9,543 nt of DNA from NCBI GenBank assembly GCA_046295655.1, contig JBKBMT010000085.1, positions 1 to 9,543 of the forward strand. Direction: 5' to 3'. Within the stretch, counting starts at the first letter, position 1, and every line of letters starts with the position of its first letter. The notes beneath the pieces were generated by a model. It ran no database searches. It saw nothing but the letters and a program-made list of their open reading frames with translations, and was not told the DNA's origin. Both the position numbers and the translations under genes were made by a program. Of this stretch, positions 5,856 to 9,543 are shown piece after piece. This DNA comes from JBKBMT01 sp046295655. GTDB taxonomy: Bacteria > Pseudomonadota > Alphaproteobacteria > Rhodobacterales > Rhodobacteraceae.

Positions 5856-8369
5856 ATGACGACATTCACCTACAATGCCCTTGTCGTGCTGCGCGACAGC
5901 TCCGGCGCCGTAACGTCGATCGGGTCCGGCACGGCGGGTCTGGTGGTCGCGCCCGGCGTCACGGGCCTGTCCTACACCGCAAGCGCCCCGCCCTCAGGAA
6001 CGTTCCCGATCGCCAACTTCGACCCCGCGGAAATGTACCGGCCGCTGTTCAACGGCGCGCCGATCGTGGAATCGGCAGAGCAGACGACGACGTTCCGGAT
6101 CGGCCAGCACGTCCATTCCGGGGGATTGGTGACCCAGCTGCTGGTGCTGCACACCCAGCAGGCCAGCGGGGCCAGCCGTTCGGTCATCGTGCAGCTGGGC
6201 GGCGCACCCCTGCCTGCCTTCGGCTCCGTCGCAGATTTCACCAACTACATCTCCGCGCTGACCTCGTCCGGGCAGGTCCCGTCCGGCCCCTTCGCGCCCG
6301 GCTCGACCTTCGGTCTCGGCAGCCTGCCGGGGCTTGTCGGAACGACCGAAAACGACCTGATCTTCGGCTGGCCGACGAACGACACGCTGAGCGGCGGCAT
6401 CGGCAACGACACGATCCACGGCGAGGGAGGGGACGACCGGATCTTCGGTGGCCCGGGCGACGACCGGCTGTTCGGCGGTGCGGGGAACGACACGATCTTC
6501 GGCGGGCCCGGGGCCGACACCATCGACGGCGGGGCCGGCGATGACCAGATCAACCCGGGACGGGCGCCGGGGGCTTTTGGAAGCGGCAACTTCATTTTCG
6601 GCAGCGCCGGCAACGACACCATCGACTTCGGCGACGTGCAGAAGGGCGACGGCTTCACCTATCTGAACTACCGCCTTCTCGGAGCCCCCATCACGGTCAC
6701 CATCAACGGTCCCGCAAACACCGGCACAATCGCGAAGGCCGGTCAGGGGATCGATACCCTTGTCAACGTGAACCGGCAGCTTGACGCAGATGCCAACGGC
6801 CTGAACATCGAAGGCACGCCGGGCAGCGACTCCTTCACCGTCAACGGCGGCGCCGAGACGTTCGTGAACCTTTTCCCAGGCGCGGGGTCCGACAGCTTCA
6901 ACATAACGCTCAGCGGCGTTGTCCGCATTGTTCTCGGAGGGGGCGGTGCGACCTCCGCGGCCAGTGCGAACATTGCGGCCGGAACGATCTCGAACGACGG
7001 TTTCGGGACGTCGGACACGATCACCGTCACCGGCGGGAGCGGCCGTCTGGAACTCGAGGGGACGGACTTTGCCGACACCCTGATCGGTTCGATCCACAAC
7101 GACGCCTTCCTTCCCCGGGGCGGCAACGACACGCTGAACGGCGGCGCCGGGTTCGACATGGTGCGCTATGACCGGCCGGGCATGACCAGCGCGGTCAGTG
7201 TCGATCTGGCCGCCGGCATCGCGACAGGCAGCTGGGACGGAACCGGCTTCGCGCACACCTTGATCTCCATCGAACGTGTCTGGGGCACCGGGCGCAACGA
7301 CGTGATCCGCGGATCGGCCGCGAACGAGCGGCTGGAGGGACGCGGCGGTAACGATACGCTGGATGGTCGCGGCGGCAACGACACCCTGCTGGGCGGGGAC
7401 GGCGACGACCTGCTGATCGGCGGCGCCGGAAACGATTTCCTCGATGGCGGTGCCGGGTTCGACCGCGCGCAGTTCAACGTCGCCAGCACATCGGTCACGG
7501 TTACCGGCGACGCGAACGAGGTGGTGATTGCCTCGACCGAGGGACAGGACACGGTGCGGGGTGTCGAAAGCTTCATCTTCACGGATGCGACGCTCACACT
7601 GGCGCAGGTGCTCGCCCTCGTGGGCGGCGGCGGCGGTGCCGGACTCGACCTGACCGGGACACCGGGACCCGATACGCTGGACGGCGGACCGGGCGGCGAT
7701 GTGATCCGCGGCCTCGGCGGCAACGACCTGATCCGCGGTTTTGCCGGCAACGACACGCTTTACGGCGGCGACGGGGCGGACACGATCATCGGCGGCGATG
7801 GCGACGACCTGATCTTCGGCGGCGATACCGAGGCCGATGTCCGCGACGTGATCTATGGCGGGGCCGGCAACGACACGATCGACGGCGGGCACGGCAACGA
7901 CGAGCTGCGCGGGGACGCGGGCGACGATGTGCTGATCGGCGGCTTCGGGGCCGACACGCTGATCGGGGGCGAGGGCAACGACCGGCTGGACGGCGGGGCC
8001 TTGGGCGATGTGCTGTTCGGCGGGCCGGGGAACGATTTTCTCAACGGCGGCTTCGGTTTCGACCGGCTGAACGGCGGCGCGGGGGCGGATACCTTCTTTC
8101 ACCTCGGGGTGGCCGGGCACGGGTCGGACTGGATCCAGGACTACAATGCGGCGGAAGGCGATGTCCTTCAGACCGGCATCGCGGGGGCGGTGAAGGCCAA
8201 CTTCCAGATCAACATCGCCACCACGCCCGGCGCAGGCTCGGCCACCGTGGCCGAGGCCTTCGTGATCTACCGCCCCACCGGCCAGATCCTGTTCGCGCTG
8301 GTCGATGGTGCGGGGCAGTCGAGCATCAACATGATCCTCGGCGGGCAGGTGGTGGACCTGCTGGCGTGA
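5856..8369 (+). CDS. Large RTX (hemolysin-type) calcium-binding repeat protein
   Basis: Predicted extracellular protein of 837 residues, acidic and rich in Gly, Asp and Asn, almost without Cys or Lys. It has no N-terminal signal peptide, fitting type I secretion. Residues 1-155 form a region I do not recognise, with FTYNALVVLRDSSG at the start. RTX block 1 spans about 164-233 (NDTIHGEGGDDRIFGGPGDD). Residues about 245-400 are a beta-rich linker with ITVTINGPANTGTIAKAGQG and GTPGSDSFTV. Block 2 spans about 405-434 and 480-536, interrupted by VSVDLAAGIATG. Block 3 (601-748) has 16 units and is colinear with the divergent RTX protein, including a four-residue insertion (DTEADVRDVIYGG). The tail 749-837 contains HGSDWIQDYNAAEGD and EAFVIYRPTGQILFALVDGA and ends VVDLLA, a likely secretion signal. 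No protease or lipase motif is visible, so a structural or adhesive role is an inference. Confidence 0.88.
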   Translation: MTTFTYNALVVLRDSSGAVTSIGSGTAGLVVAPGVTGLSYTASAPPSGTFPIANFDPAEMYRPLFNGAPIVESAEQTTTFRIGQHVHSGGLVTQLLVLHTQQASGASRSVIVQLGGAPLPAFGSVADFTNYISALTSSGQVPSGPFAPGSTFGLGSLPGLVGTTENDLIFGWPTNDTLSGGIGNDTIHGEGGDDRIFGGPGDDRLFGGAGNDTIFGGPGADTIDGGAGDDQINPGRAPGAFGSGNFIFGSAGNDTIDFGDVQKGDGFTYLNYRLLGAPITVTINGPANTGTIAKAGQGIDTLVNVNRQLDADANGLNIEGTPGSDSFTVNGGAETFVNLFPGAGSDSFNITLSGVVRIVLGGGGATSAASANIAAGTISNDGFGTSDTITVTGGSGRLELEGTDFADTLIGSIHNDAFLPRGGNDTLNGGAGFDMVRYDRPGMTSAVSVDLAAGIATGSWDGTGFAHTLISIERVWGTGRNDVIRGSAANERLEGRGGNDTLDGRGGNDTLLGGDGDDLLIGGAGNDFLDGGAGFDRAQFNVASTSVTVTGDANEVVIASTEGQDTVRGVESFIFTDATLTLAQVLALVGGGGGAGLDLTGTPGPDTLDGGPGGDVIRGLGGNDLIRGFAGNDTLYGGDGADTIIGGDGDDLIFGGDTEADVRDVIYGGAGNDTIDGGHGNDELRGDAGDDVLIGGFGADTLIGGEGNDRLDGGALGDVLFGGPGNDFLNGGFGFDRLNGGAGADTFFHLGVAGHGSDWIQDYNAAEGDVLQTGIAGAVKANFQINIATTPGAGSATVAEAFVIYRPTGQILFALVDGAGQSSINMILGGQVVDLLA
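7656..8369 (+). repeat. Diverged inverted repeat, right copy (RTX block and tail)
   Basis: This is the partner of 4262-4990 and encodes residues 601-837 of the plus-strand RTX protein. The two copies differ in length by only 15 bp (729 against 714), all of it in the non-RTX tail, where the left copy has a few more residues around its HTANAQGVRSGNPN stretch. Confidence 0.7.
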
Positions 8370-8382
8370 TCCGGTGGCGTTC

Positions 8383-8411
8383 TTGACACCGGACCGGACC
8401 GGGCGCATATC
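8383..8411 (+). promoter_or_regulatory. Predicted sigma-70-type promoter of nfuA-tsaB
   Basis: A perfect -35 box TTGACA at 8383-8388 is followed after 17 bp by CATATC at 8406-8411 as the -10 box (3 of 6 consensus matches). A strong -35 with a loose -10 is common in alphaproteobacteria. The promoter sits in the 68-bp gap after the RTX gene, so nfuA can be transcribed independently. An inverted repeat, TCCGGT (8370-8375) and ACCGGA (8388-8393), touches the -35 box, but it is only 6 bp with a 12-nt loop and has no T-run. Confidence 0.6.
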
Positions 8412-8437
8412 CGACAAGAATGCTCAGGAGAGCCGCC

Positions 8438-8995
8438 ATGTTCATCCAGACCGAGACGACACCCAATCCCGCCACGCTCAAGTTCCTGCCCGGGCAGACC
8501 GTGCTCGAAGCCGGAACGGCGGATTTCCCCAGCGCGGACGCGGCCGCGGCGTCCCCCCTTGCCCGCCGGGTTTTCGGCGTCGAGGGGGTGACCGGGGTGT
8601 TCCTCGGATCCGATTTCGTGACCGTTACCAAGGACGACGGCATCGCATGGGAGCATGTGAAGCCCGCGATCCTCGGCGCGATCATGGAGCATTTCCAGTC
8701 CGGCGCCCCGGCGATCGAGGGCGAACAGGGAAGTGCGCATGCCGCGCATGACGGGCCGGACGGCGATATCGTGCGTCAGATCAAGGAGCTGCTCGACACC
8801 CGCGTGCGGCCGGCCGTGGCCCAGGACGGCGGCGACATCACCTTCCACGGCTTCGACCGCGGCGTGGTCTATCTGCACATGAAGGGGGCCTGCGCGGGCT
8901 GCCCCTCCTCGACCCTGACGCTGAAGATGGGCATCGAGAACCTGCTGCGTCACTACATCCCCGAAGTGACCGAGGTCCGCCCGGTTGCAGCCTGA
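8438..8995 (+). CDS. nfuA: NfuA/NifU-like iron-sulfur cluster carrier protein
   Basis: Carrier that receives Fe-S clusters from the assembly machinery and delivers them to apo-proteins in the cytoplasm. The 185-residue product has an N-terminal Nfu_N domain (residues about 1-88), starting with the hallmark MFIQTETTPNPATLKFLPGQ and including GVEGVTGVFLGSDFVTVTK. After a linker, a C-terminal NifU domain (about 108-183) carries VRPAVAQDGGDI and the cluster-binding CxxC in KGACAGCPSSTLTLKMGIE (Cys152 and Cys155). Both cysteines are present, so it should be functional. The ATG at 8438 is chosen because AGGAGAG at 8426-8432 lies 5 nt upstream and the protein then begins with the family N-terminus; an in-frame ATG at 8420 lies before that site and would add six unusual residues. 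The gene has its own predicted promoter and runs into tsaB. Confidence 0.95.
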   Translation: MFIQTETTPNPATLKFLPGQTVLEAGTADFPSADAAAASPLARRVFGVEGVTGVFLGSDFVTVTKDDGIAWEHVKPAILGAIMEHFQSGAPAIEGEQGSAHAAHDGPDGDIVRQIKELLDTRVRPAVAQDGGDITFHGFDRGVVYLHMKGACAGCPSSTLTLKMGIENLLRHYIPEVTEVRPVAA

Positions 8996-9543
8996 CGGCC
9001 CGATCCTGGGTTTCGACACCTCGGGTCCGTGGTGCGCGGTCGGCGGGCTGTCCGCGCCTGCCATCGCCGAAGGCATGGAGCGCGGACAGGCCGAACGGCT
9101 GTTCCCGCTGATCGAGGCCTACCTTGCCTGCGCCGGAACCGCCTGGGACCGCCTGCGCGCGATCGGGGTCGGCATCGGGCCGGGGAATTTCACCGGTGTC
9201 CGCATCGGCGTGGCGGCGGCGCGCGGCCTCGCGCTGTCGCTCGGGATCCCGGCCGTCGGGGTCTCGACCTTCGATCTCATGCTGGGCGAGACGCCGCCGC
9301 GGGGGGCGATCCTGATTTCGTTGCCTGCGCTGCATGGGGCGGCCAATGTGCAGACATATCGCGACGGTTGGCCCATCGGCCCGCCCGCCCTGCTGACCCC
9401 GGGCGAGGCGCGACCCGAGCTTCGGGAGGCGGGGCTCGCGGTCCTGGGTTTCGAGGCGGAGCGGATTGCGGCCGCGCTCGGGGCGGCCACGGCACGGCCG
9501 GTCCCGCCCCCCGATCCTGTGCAGATCGGCGACCGGATCGCCG
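8985..9543 (+). CDS. tsaB: TsaB, tRNA t6A37 threonylcarbamoyltransferase complex subunit (3' end cut by window)
   Basis: TsaB is the ASKHA-fold partner of TsaD (with TsaE) in adding threonylcarbamoyl to A37 of ANN-decoding tRNAs. 186 residues are visible and the frame is still open at the window edge; family members are usually about 200-230. ILGFDTSGPWCAVGGL (residues 7-22) is the N-terminal strand motif and IGVGIGPGNFTGVRIGVAAA (about 60-79) is the TsaB signature. QAERLFPLIEAYLACAG fits the helix between them. Start: the frame has a stop at 8967-8969 and no ATG or GTG before ILGFDTS, so the TTG at 8985 is the likely start, with GAGGT at 8972-8976, 8 nt upstream. This gives an 11-bp overlap with nfuA, implying coupled translation. 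The second half, after residue 105, is less conserved, as is usual for this family. Confidence 0.9.
   Translation, partial: MQPDGPILGFDTSGPWCAVGGLSAPAIAEGMERGQAERLFPLIEAYLACAGTAWDRLRAIGVGIGPGNFTGVRIGVAAARGLALSLGIPAVGVSTFDLMLGETPPRGAILISLPALHGAANVQTYRDGWPIGPPALLTPGEARPELREAGLAVLGFEAERIAAALGAATARPVPPPDPVQIGDRIA

Noticed and set aside
6340..6560. Regularly spaced short DNA repeats that could suggest a CRISPR or minisatellite
   Set aside because: The about 27-bp periodicity is codon-level repetition of RTX nonapeptides with variable third positions, inside an intact reading frame.
8370..8393. Possible terminator after the plus-strand RTX gene
   Set aside because: The stem is only 6 bp (TCCGGT/ACCGGA) with a 12-nt loop and no T-run, and it overlaps the -35 box of the nfuA promoter.
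5994..8417. 807-residue open frame on the minus strand
   Set aside because: It is antisense to the RTX gene. The repeated VxxxPAxQxVV-like pattern is only the mirror of the RTX repeats.
8420..8437. Earlier in-frame ATG for nfuA
   Set aside because: It lies upstream of the AGGAGAG ribosome site at 8426-8432 and would add MLRRAA before the conserved MFIQTETTPNP start.

Overview
The window is GC-rich and tightly packed, with strong C/G third-position bias. It looks like a chromosomal segment of an alphaproteobacterium, most likely of the Rhodobacteraceae/Paracoccaceae type. That guess rests on the capsule-type export permease, the pair of RTX exoproteins and the nfuA-tsaB pair; there is no rRNA in the window to confirm it.

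Region 1 (about 1-4298, + strand) is the end of a surface-polysaccharide cluster. It holds the possible tail of an unrecognised upstream gene, an ABC-2 polysaccharide export permease of the KpsM/Wzm type, a 740-residue protein joining a rhamnan-synthesis-F-like domain to a WbsX/GH99-like domain, and a sulfotransferase-like protein. The spacing (39 bp and 14 bp) suggests one operon. A reasonable reading is that these proteins assemble, decorate (perhaps sulfate) and export a capsule or exopolysaccharide. The partner ATPase is not in the window.

Region 2 (4262-8369) holds two RTX (hemolysin-type calcium-binding repeat) proteins in divergent orientation, separated by a 169-bp intergenic region. 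The minus-strand protein has a nidogen-like (NIDO) N-terminal region. The plus-strand protein has an unrecognised N-terminal region and three RTX blocks. Their C-terminal portions (about 240 residues) are colinear paralogs: 16 RTX units each, the same four-residue insertion at the same place, and the same non-RTX tail ending in VVDLLS or VVDLLA. At the DNA level they form a diverged inverted repeat. The minus-strand gene converges on the sulfotransferase gene and overlaps it by 37 bp.

Region 3 (8370-9543, + strand) is housekeeping. A promoter with a perfect TTGACA -35 box lies upstream of nfuA (iron-sulfur cluster carrier). It is followed by tsaB (tRNA t6A synthesis), which is cut by the window edge. 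tsaB probably starts at a TTG inside the end of nfuA.

No tRNA, rRNA, CRISPR array, insertion sequence or phage gene was seen. The most unusual feature is the inverted pair of RTX genes with different heads and a shared tail module.
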